Source of the DNA: Terrimesophilobacter sp036565765
GTDB lineage: Bacteria; Actinomycetota; Actinomycetes; Actinomycetales; Microbacteriaceae
DNA: 29,177 nt
Strand: one strand, 5' to 3'
NCBI RefSeq assembly: GCF_036565765.1
Contig: NZ_DATCXP010000085.1
In this document: positions 1-7,778 of the stretch, in pieces
Numbering within the stretch: position 1 is the first letter of the stretch
Layout: each line of letters begins with the position of its first letter
Position numbers and translations under genes: made by a program
The notes under the pieces: generated by a model
What the model was told of the DNA's origin: nothing
The model's input: the letters and a program-made list of their open reading frames with translations, nothing else
The model's database searches: none

Positions 1-329
1 CACCTCGAAAAATGCGGACTTGGCGTGAACGTTCTGGGAACCCGAACCCAGAATAGAAGAAGTTTTCACACCCGACCGCGGCTAGCGACCCTCAGCCGGC
101 AATACTCTCACCTCTCGAATTACCTCGAACTACTGGCGCGCCTGAAAGCACTCAGGTGCGCCGTTTTTCGTTGACGCGAGCATTCGCGATCCTTGTGACC
201 ACGCACGCGTATAGCAACTCGCTGAAGAATCGGACGCAAAAACGTGCGTCGCCGGCTATCAAGCCTGCAAAACACGACCTTCGCGGAATTCCCTGAATAG
301 ATTGGGTGAATTCCCCGAAGCAGCCAGAG
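1..329. other. Stretch with no recognised gene
   Basis: No reading frame here has a start, a ribosome binding site and recognisable protein content. One plus-strand frame is open from base 1 to about 174, but it runs straight through the terminator hairpin at 135-167, so I do not call it. The terminator implies a plus-strand transcript ending here, either from a gene left of the window or from an RNA lying in 1-134; I could not match 1-134 to tmRNA, 6S RNA, SRP RNA or RNase P RNA by eye. A weaker inverted repeat (233-238 with 245-250) and a GGAATTC inverted repeat just downstream of the tRNA are also present, without a clear role. Confidence 0.5.
135..167 (+). terminator. Rho-independent terminator
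   Basis: An 11-bp stem (135-145 with 152-162) closes a 6-nt loop. Ten positions are Watson-Crick pairs and one is G-U on the plus-strand RNA. G plus five T residues follow at 163-168. The T-run is only on the right side, so it terminates plus-strand transcription arriving from the left. No plus-strand gene is visible inside the window upstream of it. Confidence 0.75.
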
Positions 330-414
330 TGTCCGAAGGGGGACTTGAACCCCCACGCCCTATACGGGCACTAGCACCTCAAGCTAGCGCGTCTACCATT
401 TCCGCCATCCGGAC
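330..414 (-). tRNA. tRNA-Leu (anticodon GAG)
   Basis: The minus strand folds into a class II tRNA of 85 nt. The 7-bp acceptor stem begins GTCCGGA and closes with TTCGGAC, including one G-U pair, followed by discriminator A. The anticodon stem CTAGC/GCTAG carries the loop TTGAGGT, giving anticodon GAG, which reads CUC and CUU leucine codons. The long variable arm (GCCC-GTATA-GGGC) is typical of tRNA-Leu, and the T arm is GGGGG-TTCAAGT-CCCCC. CCA is not encoded; the bases after the discriminator read CT. It is transcribed away from the M20 peptidase gene. Confidence 0.97.
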
Positions 415-443
415 AGGATGTTTTCGGCTTGCACCGACTCACG

Positions 444-449
444 AGAATA
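444..449 (-). promoter_or_regulatory. Probable -10 box of the tRNA-Leu gene
   Basis: The minus strand reads TATTCT about 29 nt before the mature 5' end of the tRNA, a reasonable position for a -10 element with a short 5' leader. No convincing -35 hexamer lies at 16-18 bp spacing; TTTGCG is the nearest candidate. Confidence 0.4.
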
Positions 450-493
450 GCATGCCACGACTGGCCGCAAAGTCCACTCGGGAAGCAAACGGG

Positions 494-499
494 TAGCGT
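494..499 (+). promoter_or_regulatory. -10 box for a leaderless M20 peptidase transcript
   Basis: TAGCGT ends 6 nt before the ATG at 506. In actinobacteria TANNNT boxes 6-7 nt before a start codon usually mean transcription begins at the first base of the codon. The same spacing recurs at several genes in this window. Confidence 0.5.
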
Positions 500-505
500 T
501 GAGGC

Positions 506-1870
506 ATGATCGATGAACCGGGCACTGACGCCGACGATGCCGCACTCGACACAACAGTCCGGGTCGCCCGCGACCTGATCCGCTTCGACACCACGAATTA
601 CGGTGAGGGCAAATCGAACGGCGAGACGGACGCCGCGGAATACCTCGCCGCGGAACTCGCCAAGCTCGGCCTCGACCCGCAGATGTTCGAGAGCGAGAAG
701 GGGCGGGTGAGCGTTGTCGCACGGGTGGAGGGGCACTATGCGGGGGCGGTCTCGACAAGCTCGACCGGAGACAAGAGCTCGAGCCGAGAAGCGCTGGTCG
801 TGCACGGCCACACGGATGTCGTCCCGGCCCAGCCGGACAACTGGTCGGTCGACCCGTTCGCCGGCGTGATCAAGGACGGCATGCTGTGGGGCCGCGGCGC
901 CGTCGACATGAAGAACATGGACGCCATGATCCTCACCGCACTGCAGGACATCCTCGGAGCGGGCAAGCAGCCGGCACGCGACCTCGTGATCGCCTTCTTC
1001 GCTGACGAGGAGGCCGGGGGAGTGCACGGCTCCCAGTACCTCGTCGACACGCACCCTGAACTGTTCGCGGGGGCGACGGAGGCGATCAGCGAGGTCGGCG
1101 GCTACTCGATAACCCTCGACGGCCGGCGCGCGTACCTCGTCCAGACCGGAGAGAAGACCCTCGTCTGGATCAAGCTCATCGCCCGCGGCCAGGCAGCGCA
1201 CGGCTCGCGGTACATCCACGACAACGCCGTCACGAAGCTCGCGGAGGCGGTCGCGAAGATCGGCCGCCGGGAGTGGCCGATCAAGCTCACGAACACCACG
1301 ACACAGCTGCTCGGCGAGGTCGCCCGCATCCTCGGCCACGATCCGCAGAAGGTCGGTCCGGACGAACTGGCCATCGCAACCGGGACGGCAGCAGGCTTCA
1401 TCCAGGCGACGCTGCGCACAACGAGCAACCCGACCCTGCTCAGCGCCGGCTACAAGCACAACGTCATCCCGGACACCGCAGAAGCCCTCATCGACATCCG
1501 AACCCTTCCCGGCGACGAGGATGCCGTGCTCGCCGAGATCGCCGACCTGGTCGGCCCCGACATCGAGATCGTCGTCCTGCACCGCGACGTCGGCCTCGAG
1601 ACAACGTTCGACGGACCGCTCATCGACGCGATCACCGCGACACTGAACGTGCACGACCCCGGCGCGCCCGTTCTCCCATACCTGCTCTCCGGAGGCACCG
1701 ACAACAAAGCGCTCAGCAAACTCGGTATCACCGGCTACGGATTCGCCCCGCTCAAACTGCCGGCAGATCTCGATTTTCCCGCCATGTTCCATGGCGTTGA
1801 CGAGCGCGTGCCGCTCGACGCATTAGTCTTTGGCAGGCAGGTCCTCACCGACCTGCTGCTGAACTACTAG
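506..1870 (+). CDS. M20/M25/M40-family zinc metallopeptidase
   Basis: This 454-aa protein belongs to the M20 family (carboxypeptidase G2, DapE and dipeptidase relatives), which cleaves peptide or acyl-amino-acid bonds with two zinc ions. The metal and catalytic residues are all in place: H102 and D104 in the HGHTDVVP motif, bridging D134 in GAVDMKN, general base E168 and ligand E169 in ADEEAGG, E196 in SEVGG, and a C-terminal ligand H429 in FHGVDE. The length is usual for the family's catalytic domain with its inserted dimerisation domain (about 205-310). No signal peptide is visible, so it is probably cytosolic. The ATG follows TAGCGT by 6 nt, so the mRNA may be leaderless. Substrate cannot be told from sequence; peptide recycling is a guess. 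It ends 15 nt before uppP and may share its transcript. Confidence 0.92.
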   Translation: MIDEPGTDADDAALDTTVRVARDLIRFDTTNYGEGKSNGETDAAEYLAAELAKLGLDPQMFESEKGRVSVVARVEGHYAGAVSTSSTGDKSSSREALVVHGHTDVVPAQPDNWSVDPFAGVIKDGMLWGRGAVDMKNMDAMILTALQDILGAGKQPARDLVIAFFADEEAGGVHGSQYLVDTHPELFAGATEAISEVGGYSITLDGRRAYLVQTGEKTLVWIKLIARGQAAHGSRYIHDNAVTKLAEAVAKIGRREWPIKLTNTTTQLLGEVARILGHDPQKVGPDELAIATGTAAGFIQATLRTTSNPTLLSAGYKHNVIPDTAEALIDIRTLPGDEDAVLAEIADLVGPDIEIVVLHRDVGLETTFDGPLIDAITATLNVHDPGAPVLPYLLSGGTDNKALSKLGITGYGFAPLKLPADLDFPAMFHGVDERVPLDALVFGRQVLTDLLLNY

Positions 1871-1885
1871 CGGAAAGTTGGTCCC

Positions 1886-2740
1886 GTGGGCCTGATCGAG
1901 GCGCTCATTCTCGGGCTGGTGCAAGGCCTCACCGAGTTCCTTCCCATCTCATCGAGCGCCCATCTCCGCATCGTCGGCGAGTTCCTCGGCAGCGGAACGG
2001 ACCCCGGCGCCGCGTTCACCGCGATCACCCAGCTCGGCACGGAGACCGCCGTCGTCGTGTACTTCTGGAACGACATCACGCGCATCATCGGCCGCTGGTT
2101 CCGCTCGCTGTTCGGCAAGGTCCCGCACAGCGACCCGGATGCCCGCATGGGCTGGTTCATCATCCTGGGCAGCGTTCCGATCGTCGTGCTCGGTATCGCG
2201 TTCCAGACCCAGATCGAGACGAGCCTGCGCTCCCTGTGGATCGTCGCGTTCACGCTCATCGGCTTCGGCATCCTGCTCGGCGTGGCGGACTGGGTCGGCA
2301 AGAAGGAGCTCAGGCTCAAGCAGCTCAACTGGCCGCACGCGCTCGTGTACGGCCTCGCTCAGGCGGCCGCGCTCATTCCCGGCGTCTCGCGATCCGGCGG
2401 CACGATCACGGCCGGCCTCTTCATGGGCTACGAGCGCAGGGCCGCCGCGCGCTACTCCTTTCTGCTTGCCATCCCCGCCGTGTTCGGCAGCGGGCTGTTC
2501 CAGCTGTACAAGACCGTCAAGGAACCCTGCCTGGGGGCCGCGACCGGATGCGTCCCCGAGGTGTTCGACGGATGGGAGACCGCGGCCGCGACGCTCGTCG
2601 CGTTCGTCGTCGGCTTCGCCGTCATCGCGTTCTTCATGAGCTACATCTCGAAGCGCTCGTTCCTGCCGTTCGTGATCTACCGCATCCTGCTCGGCGGCGC
2701 GATCATCGTCCTGCTCTCCACCGGCGTCCTGCTCCCGTGA
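1886..2740 (+). CDS. uppP: Undecaprenyl-diphosphate phosphatase UppP (BacA family)
   Basis: This integral membrane enzyme removes a phosphate from undecaprenyl diphosphate, regenerating the lipid carrier for peptidoglycan and other wall polymers; extra copies give bacitracin resistance in other bacteria. The protein is 284 aa, the normal size. Both family signatures are clear: the glutamate-rich motif at about residues 10-27 (E17, SSS at 22-24, H26) and PGVSRSGGT at 165-173 with R169. About seven or eight hydrophobic segments span the protein. The start is the GTG at 1886, 15 nt after the peptidase stop, with the membrane-embedded first helix starting at residue 2. The stop overlaps the mshC start (GTGA), so the two genes are translationally coupled. 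Confidence 0.96.
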   Translation: MGLIEALILGLVQGLTEFLPISSSAHLRIVGEFLGSGTDPGAAFTAITQLGTETAVVVYFWNDITRIIGRWFRSLFGKVPHSDPDARMGWFIILGSVPIVVLGIAFQTQIETSLRSLWIVAFTLIGFGILLGVADWVGKKELRLKQLNWPHALVYGLAQAAALIPGVSRSGGTITAGLFMGYERRAAARYSFLLAIPAVFGSGLFQLYKTVKEPCLGAATGCVPEVFDGWETAAATLVAFVVGFAVIAFFMSYISKRSFLPFVIYRILLGGAIIVLLSTGVLLP

Positions 2741-3966
2741 GGTCGTGGGCTGCTCCCGAGCTTCCGCGCCTGCCGGGTCGCGGCGAGCTTCCGCGCGTCT
2801 TCGACACCCCGAGCGGAACGATCAAACCTCTCAAGGTGGATGAAGTCGCGTCGCTCTACGTGTGCGGCATCACGCCGTACGACGCGACCCACCTCGGGCA
2901 CGCCGCGACCTACCTCGCCTACGACACCGTCAACCGGCTGCTGCGCGACGCAGGATTCCCTGTCGACTACGTGCAGAACGTTACGGATGTCGACGACCCG
3001 CTCCTGGAGCGCGCGACGCGCACCGGCGTCGACTGGCGTGAGCTCGCGGAGTCCCAGATCGAGCTGTTCCGCGGCGACATGCAGGCGCTTCGCATCATCC
3101 CTCCGGAGCACTACGTCGGCGTCGTCGAATCGGTCGACGAGATCGCCGCAGCGGTCGCGAGGCTTCTGGGCGACGGCGTCGCCTACTGGATCGACAGTCC
3201 GGATGCCGCCCCCGACCTCTACTTCGACCTGGCCGCCGCCGAGGAGCTGTCGCCGTGGCATCTCGGCCAGGAGAGCGGTCTTGGCCGTCCCGCCATGCTC
3301 GCGCTCTTCGCCGAGCGCGGGGGAGACCCTGACCGCCCGGGGAAACGGGATCCCCTCGACCCGCTGCTCTGGCGTGCTGCCCGGGACGGCGAGCCCTCCT
3401 GGGATTCCGTCATCGGCGCCGGTCGGCCCGGCTGGCACATCGAGTGCTCGGTGATCGGCCTGCACCATCTCCGCTCGCCCATCACGCTCAACGGCGGGGG
3501 CTCTGACCTGGCCTTCCCGCACCACGAACTCAGCGCGGCCCACTCCGCTGCCCTGACCGGAATCGACTGGTCTCACGCATATTCCCACGCCGGAATGGTC
3601 GCCTACCAGGGGGAGAAGATGAGCAAATCGCTCGGCAATCTCGTCCTGGTGTCGAAACTCGTTGCCGCCGGCAGCGATCCCCGCGCGATCCGTCTCGCCC
3701 TGCTCTCCCAGCGCTATCGCTCGGACTGGGAGTGGACGGATGCGCACCTCGCTCAGGCGGGGGAGCGGCTGTCCCGCTGGAAGGGATGGGCGGAGGCCGC
3801 CGCGGGCGAGGACACCCGTCTGCTCGAGCTCCTGCGGACGAGGCTGGCCGACGATCTCGACACTCCCGGCGCGATCTCTCTCATCGACGCCGAGATCGCC
3901 GCGGGCCGCGCCCCGAGCACGGTCGCGATCGCGGCGATCGACGCCCTGCTCGGCATCCGCCTCTGA
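2737..3966 (+). CDS. mshC: Cysteine:GlcN-Ins ligase MshC (mycothiol synthesis)
   Basis: MshC joins cysteine, via cysteinyl-AMP, to the amino group of glucosaminyl-inositol, the third step towards mycothiol, the actinobacterial substitute for glutathione. The 409-aa protein resembles class I cysteinyl-tRNA synthetase: HIGH-like HLGH at 52-55, KMSKS at 294-298, and zinc-ligand candidates C43 (CGITPYDATH), C237 (HIECS) and the FPHHE histidines. It lacks the anticodon-binding C-terminus of CysRS, and it begins and ends like mycobacterial MshC (short Ser-Trp N-terminus, final AIDALLG), which separates it from CysS. The frame is open far upstream into uppP, but the GTG at 2737, overlapping the uppP stop by 4 nt, gives the family length. 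It meets the PAC2 gene tail to tail with a 12-nt gap. Confidence 0.96.
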   Translation: MRSWAAPELPRLPGRGELPRVFDTPSGTIKPLKVDEVASLYVCGITPYDATHLGHAATYLAYDTVNRLLRDAGFPVDYVQNVTDVDDPLLERATRTGVDWRELAESQIELFRGDMQALRIIPPEHYVGVVESVDEIAAAVARLLGDGVAYWIDSPDAAPDLYFDLAAAEELSPWHLGQESGLGRPAMLALFAERGGDPDRPGKRDPLDPLLWRAARDGEPSWDSVIGAGRPGWHIECSVIGLHHLRSPITLNGGGSDLAFPHHELSAAHSAALTGIDWSHAYSHAGMVAYQGEKMSKSLGNLVLVSKLVAAGSDPRAIRLALLSQRYRSDWEWTDAHLAQAGERLSRWKGWAEAAAGEDTRLLELLRTRLADDLDTPGAISLIDAEIAAGRAPSTVAIAAIDALLGIRL

Positions 3967-3978
3967 CGGGGCCGCGGC

Positions 3979-4893
3979 CTACGACCGGTCGCGGCCGTCC
4001 GCCTTGCCGTCGCGCTTGCGCAGGTAGCGCTCGAACTCCTGAGCGATCGCCTCGCCGCTCGCCTCGGGAGAGTCGACCGTGTCCCTGGCCTGCTCGAGCT
4101 GCTCGATGTAGGAGGCCATGTCGTCGTCCTCACCGGCAAGAGCATTGATCCCGCTCTCCCAGGCCGCCGACTCGTCGACGAGGTCACCGCGCGGGATGAC
4201 GACGTCGATGATCTCCTCGAGACGGTCGATGATCGCGAGCGTCGCCTTGGGCGATGGCGCGTTGTGCACGTAGTGCGGAACGGATGCCCAGATCGACAGG
4301 GTGGGGATCCCCACGGCTTCAGCGGCGGCCCCGATCACCGAGAGGATGCCGACCGGACCCTCGTAGCTGCTCCGCTCCACCCCGAGCTCCTCGCGGACCC
4401 CGGCGTTCTCGCTGGTGACGAAGATCGAGATCGGCCGCGTGTGCGGAACGTCGGCGAGCATGGCGCCCAGCATCACGATCCCGGTGATCTTGTTCTCGCG
4501 GACCGCCTCCATGATCTCCGCCGTGAAGCTCTTCCAGCTGCGCGCAGGTTCCGTGCCCAGCAGCAGGTAGATGTTCGACGAGTTGTCGCCGCTCACCGAG
4601 AGCTGTGCGTCATCCGCCAAACCCTTCGGCTTCCTGCCGCGGGCCGGCTTCGGCCCGTACATCGTCACACTCGGCCAGACCAGGATGCGGTTGCCGTCTT
4701 CTCCTGTTGTGGCCACCGGACGATTGAACTGATAGTCGAAGTAGCGCTCTGCGTCGACCTCGACGATCTCCGAGACCGCCAGGAGGTCCTTGAGCGTGCG
4801 AACGGCACCGCTCGCCGCCTCACCAGCGTCGTTCCAGCCCTCGAACGCGACGACGAGAAGCCGTCCGTCCAGAATGCTCGGTCGCTGTGCCAC
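3979..4893 (-). CDS. PAC2-family protein
   Basis: The protein belongs to the PAC2 (proteasome assembly chaperone 2) superfamily, common in actinobacteria next to mshC and of unsettled biochemical role. The conserved LLVVAFEGWNDAGEAAS segment sits near the N-terminus, followed by FDYQFNRP, LLLGTEPA and GIPTLSIWASVPHYV. I chose the GTG at 4893 (304 aa) because AGAAGGTGGAG precedes it at good spacing and the PAC2 fold starts only a few residues later. ATG codons at 4932 and 4941 would add 13 or 16 arginine-rich residues and lie too close to the candidate -10 at 4944-4949. The C-terminus (from about residue 245) is charged and probably helical or disordered. No signal peptide is present. Despite the name it need not mean a proteasome exists here; see the findings. 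Confidence 0.88.
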   Translation of the reverse strand: MAQRPSILDGRLLVVAFEGWNDAGEAASGAVRTLKDLLAVSEIVEVDAERYFDYQFNRPVATTGEDGNRILVWPSVTMYGPKPARGRKPKGLADDAQLSVSGDNSSNIYLLLGTEPARSWKSFTAEIMEAVRENKITGIVMLGAMLADVPHTRPISIFVTSENAGVREELGVERSSYEGPVGILSVIGAAAEAVGIPTLSIWASVPHYVHNAPSPKATLAIIDRLEEIIDVVIPRGDLVDESAAWESGINALAGEDDDMASYIEQLEQARDTVDSPEASGEAIAQEFERYLRKRDGKADGRDRS

Positions 4894-4943
4894 ACTCCAC
4901 CTTCTGCGACGCGCCCCATGCTGCGTCGTCATCCTTACCATCA

Positions 4944-4949
4944 AGGATA
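4944..4949 (-). promoter_or_regulatory. Candidate -10 box for the PAC2 gene
   Basis: The minus strand reads TATCCT. Transcription would start near 4937, leaving a leader of about 44 nt that carries the AGAAGGTGGAG ribosome binding site used for the GTG at 4893. No clear -35 element is seen. Confidence 0.4.
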
Positions 4950-4990
4950 GAACCCGCAGCCTGTGACGGCACGCGCCGAGCTCACAGCCC

Positions 4991-4996
4991 TAGACT
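4991..4996 (+). promoter_or_regulatory. -10 box for a leaderless HAD-gene transcript
   Basis: TAGACT is followed by exactly 7 nt and then the GTG at 5004, matching the actinobacterial leaderless arrangement. It probably drives the HAD-trmI pair and perhaps genes beyond. Confidence 0.6.
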
Positions 4997-5003
4997 CGGG
5001 TGA

Positions 5004-5717
5004 GTGACCTCCCTCCGCCGTGCCGCCGACCGCCGTGCCGCCGACCCTCCTGCCGCCGTCCTCTGGGACATGGACGGCACTCTCGTCGACACCGAGCCGT
5101 ACTGGATGTCGGCAGAGCAGGAACTCGTCGTCTCCTACGGCGGCTCCTGGACGGCCGAGGACGGGCTCACCCTCGTCGGCGCGGGACTGCGGCACTCTGC
5201 CGCCATCCTCCGGGGCAGGGGAGTCGAGCTCAGCGAGGACGAGATCATCGAGCACCTGACCGAGCGCGTGCTCGAGCAGACTCGCGTGGCGATCCCATGG
5301 CAGCCTGGCGCGCAGGAGCTGCTCGTCGCCCTGCACGATGACGGCATCCCCGCGGCCCTGGTGACGATGTCGATGCGCCCCCTGGCCCGGTACATCGCCG
5401 ACAGCTTCGACTTCCCCGCCTTCGCCACGATCGTCACCGGGGGAGACGTCAGCCATGCCAAACCGCACCCCGAGCCCTATCTGCGCGCAGCCAGGATCCT
5501 CGGAGTCGAGCCGGGGGACTGCCTTGCGATCGAAGACTCTGTCCCCGGCCTGGCCTCTGCCACGGCATCCGGTGCCGTCGTGATCGGCGTGCCTGCGCAC
5601 ATCCCGCTGCAGGAGAGTCCCGCCTACACCTTGTGGCCGACCCTCGCGGGGAAGACCGTCGCGGATCTCGCGAGCGTGTTCTCAGAGAACCACAGCCCCG
5701 TGGAGGTGGCCAGGTGA
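5004..5717 (+). CDS. HAD-superfamily phosphatase (beta-phosphoglucomutase-like)
   Basis: This 237-aa HAD hydrolase has all four catalytic motifs: I, DMDGT with nucleophile D22 and acid/base D24; II, T121/S123 in VTMS; III, K153 in AKPHP; IV, E177-D178 in IEDSVPG. The helical cap between motifs I and II (about 30-100) puts it in subfamily IA with beta-phosphoglucomutase and phosphoglycolate phosphatase. It probably dephosphorylates a small sugar phosphate or related metabolite in the cytosol; substrate cannot be told. The N-terminal 15 residues are encoded by a near-perfect duplication of GCCGTGCCGCCGACC (about 5014-5043), giving RRAAD twice. No Shine-Dalgarno precedes the GTG, consistent with a leaderless mRNA. 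It overlaps trmI by 4 nt (GTGA). Confidence 0.92.
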   Translation: MTSLRRAADRRAADPPAAVLWDMDGTLVDTEPYWMSAEQELVVSYGGSWTAEDGLTLVGAGLRHSAAILRGRGVELSEDEIIEHLTERVLEQTRVAIPWQPGAQELLVALHDDGIPAALVTMSMRPLARYIADSFDFPAFATIVTGGDVSHAKPHPEPYLRAARILGVEPGDCLAIEDSVPGLASATASGAVVIGVPAHIPLQESPAYTLWPTLAGKTVADLASVFSENHSPVEVAR

Positions 5718-6715
5718 CCGGCGCGATGCGCCGCCAGAGCGGGCCGTTCCGCGCGGGCGACCGGGTGCAGCTGACCGGCCCGAAGGGCCGGCTGAACACC
5801 ATAACCCTCGAAGCCGGGCAGGTCTTCCACACCCATCGCGGGCTGATCCCTCACGACACGATCATCGGGCTTCCGGATGGCTCCGTTCTGACCAGCAGCG
5901 TCGGAGACGAGTATCTCGCGCTCCGCCCGCTCCTCACCGACTTCACGATGTCGATGCCGCGCGGCGCGGCGATCGTGTACCCGAAGGATGCCGCCCAGAT
6001 CCTGCTCGTCGGCGACATCTTCCCCGGCGCGACGGTCGTCGAGGCAGGGGTCGGCTCCGGTGCACTCTCGCTCTCACTCCTGCGAGCGATCGGGCCGACC
6101 GGAAGACTCGTGTCGTTCGAGCGCCGGGAGGAGTTCGCCCGCGTCGCGAAAGGCAATGTTTCGGCGTTCCTCGGCGCGGAGCCGCCGAACTGGGAGATCA
6201 GGATCGGCGATCTCGCGACCGAACTGCCGGTATCCCTCGCCGCGGGCAGCGTCGACCGTATCGTCCTCGACATGCTCGCGCCCTGGGAATGCCTCGACGC
6301 CTCCGCTGAGGCGCTCACGCCCGGCGGCGTTCTGGTCTGCTATGTCGCAACGGTGACCCAGCTCTCCAGGGTCGCCGAGGCGGTGCGGGCGACCGCCTGC
6401 TTCACCGACCCCGAATCGTCGGAGACCATGATCCGCGGCTGGCACGTCGAGGGGCTCGCGGTGAGGCCGGATCATCGCATGGTCGCCCACACCGGATTCC
6501 TGCTGACCGCCCGTCGGCTCGCCCCTGGCACGGTTCTTCCGCAACTGAAGCGCAAGGCGAAGCCGGATTACTCGGATGAGGATGTCGAACTGTGGACTCC
6601 CGGCGCGCTCGGCCAGCGGCAGTCGAGCGACAAGCGACTGCGCAAGGCGGCGCGGCAGGCGGAGTCTGCGGCCAGGCACGCCGGTGCGGAAGAGGCGCCT
6701 GATCCGTCGGCCTAG
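5714..6715 (+). CDS. trmI: tRNA (adenine-N1)-methyltransferase TrmI
   Basis: TrmI methylates N1 of adenine 58 in the tRNA T loop (also A57 in some species) using S-adenosylmethionine; it corresponds to mycobacterial Rv2118c. The N-terminal beta domain (FRAGDRVQLTGPKGR, then TILEAG-like THRGLIPHD) precedes a Rossmann methyltransferase domain with the SAM motif EAGVGSG at 110-116, the acidic SFERREEF strand end, and VLDMLAPWE as the conserved motif near the active site. The C-terminal about 60 residues are lysine/arginine-rich. I use the GTG at 5714 (333 aa) because GGAGG lies 7 nt upstream and the start overlaps the HAD stop; an ATG at 5726 would give 329 aa but sits too far from GGAGG. The stop overlaps the next gene's -10 box. 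Confidence 0.94.
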   Translation: MTGAMRRQSGPFRAGDRVQLTGPKGRLNTITLEAGQVFHTHRGLIPHDTIIGLPDGSVLTSSVGDEYLALRPLLTDFTMSMPRGAAIVYPKDAAQILLVGDIFPGATVVEAGVGSGALSLSLLRAIGPTGRLVSFERREEFARVAKGNVSAFLGAEPPNWEIRIGDLATELPVSLAAGSVDRIVLDMLAPWECLDASAEALTPGGVLVCYVATVTQLSRVAEAVRATACFTDPESSETMIRGWHVEGLAVRPDHRMVAHTGFLLTARRLAPGTVLPQLKRKAKPDYSDEDVELWTPGALGQRQSSDKRLRKAARQAESAARHAGAEEAPDPSA

Positions 6716-6718
6716 AAT
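6713..6718 (+). promoter_or_regulatory. -10 box for the FKBP lipoprotein gene
   Basis: TAGAAT overlaps the trmI stop codon. Transcription would begin near 6725, leaving a leader of about 27 nt with a GAGGA ribosome binding site before the GTG at 6752. No obvious -35 hexamer is present. Confidence 0.5.
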
Positions 6719-6751
6719 TGTGGAAGCCTTCTGGACACGAAACGAGGACCC

Positions 6752-7699
6752 GTGCGCACACTCCCAGCGCTGCTCTTGACCGCGACGCTCGTCGCAAGCC
6801 TGACCTCCTGTGCGGGTGGACCGTTCGCCGGCGGCTGCGATTCCCCGGTGTCGGCAGGCGATGCTTCTGCGGTCGTGACGGCGACGGGTAAGTTCGACAC
6901 GAAACCGACCGTCGACTTCCCCACACCGGTCGTCACGAAGAAGACCGAGCGCAGCGAGTTGCTTCCCGGGAAGGGCGCACCGCTCCAGGAGGGCCAGACC
7001 GCGGTTCTGAAGTTCACCATCCTGAACGGCGCCACCGGGGACATCCTGCAGCAGAGCGACTACACCGGCCTGGGGAGCATGATCACCATCGGCAAGTCCG
7101 ACTTCGCCGCCGTGAGCGTCGGTCTGCAGTGCGCGACCGTCGGCTCGCGCGTTGCGATCGTCGGTTCGGCGAAGGACACGCACGCGGGGCAGGCGGATCC
7201 CGCCAGCGGGATCGGCGCCGACGATGCGTTCGTCTACGTCATCGACATCGTGAGGGCATTCCCGGCGAAGGCAAGCGGAGCCGCCCAGATCCCGCAGGCG
7301 GGACTCCCCGCCGTGGTCACCGCACCGAACGGAGCGCCCGGCATCACGGTGCCGAAGGAGGATCCGCCGAAGAAGCTCGAGGTCGCAGTGCTGCAGCAGA
7401 GCGACGGGAAGAAGGTCGCCGCCGACGATCACCTGGTCGTCAAGTACACAGCACTCGTGTGGGCGGACAGCAGCGTGTTCGACTCGACCTGGACGAAGAA
7501 CCAGGCGTCGATCATTCAGCTGAAGAAGTCCGACACGGTGACCGCCGGATTCGTCGACGGTCTCGTCGGGCAGCGGGTCGGCTCTCAGGTGCTTCTCGTC
7601 GTTCCACCGGCACAGGGGTTCGGCGACACCGGGAGCACCGGTGTTCCGCCTGGGTCGACCTTGATCTACGTCGTTGATATTCTGGGGCTTGCCAACTGA
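6752..7699 (+). CDS. FKBP-type peptidyl-prolyl isomerase, lipoprotein
   Basis: This 315-aa secreted lipoprotein should help fold exported proteins by cis-trans isomerisation of prolyl bonds on the outer face of the membrane. A short signal peptide ends in the lipobox LTSC with lipidated C20. A first, divergent FKBP-like domain covers about 75-170. The second, at about 215-315, carries the recognisable FKBP features (VVKYTALVW, FDSTW, GFVDGLVGQRVGSQ, PPAQGFG, VPPGSTLIYVVDIL). The GTG at 6752 follows GAGGA at suitable spacing and gives a proper signal peptide. In mycobacteria the Pup-proteasome genes lie between trmI and pafB; here only this gene fills the slot, and FKBP genes are commonly seen next to pafB in relatives. 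It is a likely substrate for the lnt product encoded downstream. Confidence 0.93.
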   Translation: MRTLPALLLTATLVASLTSCAGGPFAGGCDSPVSAGDASAVVTATGKFDTKPTVDFPTPVVTKKTERSELLPGKGAPLQEGQTAVLKFTILNGATGDILQQSDYTGLGSMITIGKSDFAAVSVGLQCATVGSRVAIVGSAKDTHAGQADPASGIGADDAFVYVIDIVRAFPAKASGAAQIPQAGLPAVVTAPNGAPGITVPKEDPPKKLEVAVLQQSDGKKVAADDHLVVKYTALVWADSSVFDSTWTKNQASIIQLKKSDTVTAGFVDGLVGQRVGSQVLLVVPPAQGFGDTGSTGVPPGSTLIYVVDILGLAN

Positions 7700-7704
7700 C
7701 CCCA

Positions 7705-7750
7705 GCTCAGCCCAGAGCACTGAGCTTTCCAACACACAGGCCGAGTGTGT
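7705..7750 (+). promoter_or_regulatory. Paired hairpins in the FKBP-pafB spacer
   Basis: The 79-nt spacer contains GCTCAG (7705-7710) pairing with CTGAGC (7720-7725), followed by TTTCC, and then ACACAC (7732-7737) pairing with GTGTGT (7745-7750). The first could be a weak terminator or attenuator before pafB. A tandem CCACAAT repeat follows at about 7752-7765. The T-run is too short for a confident terminator call. Confidence 0.3.
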
Positions 7751-7778
7751 CCACAATCCACAATCCAAGGATTCTCTC

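Noticed and set aside
1..174. Open plus-strand frame at the left edge
   Set aside because: It reads through the terminator stem and has no recognisable protein content.
371..1792. Long antisense reading frame opposite the M20 peptidase
   Set aside because: It covers the tRNA and mirrors a clear metallopeptidase gene; arginine/glycine-rich composition is typical of antisense frames in high-GC DNA and no family is recognisable.
3960..4000. GC-rich inverted repeat between mshC and the PAC2 gene
   Set aside because: The 7-bp arms overlap coding sequence and stop codons, and no T-run follows on either strand.
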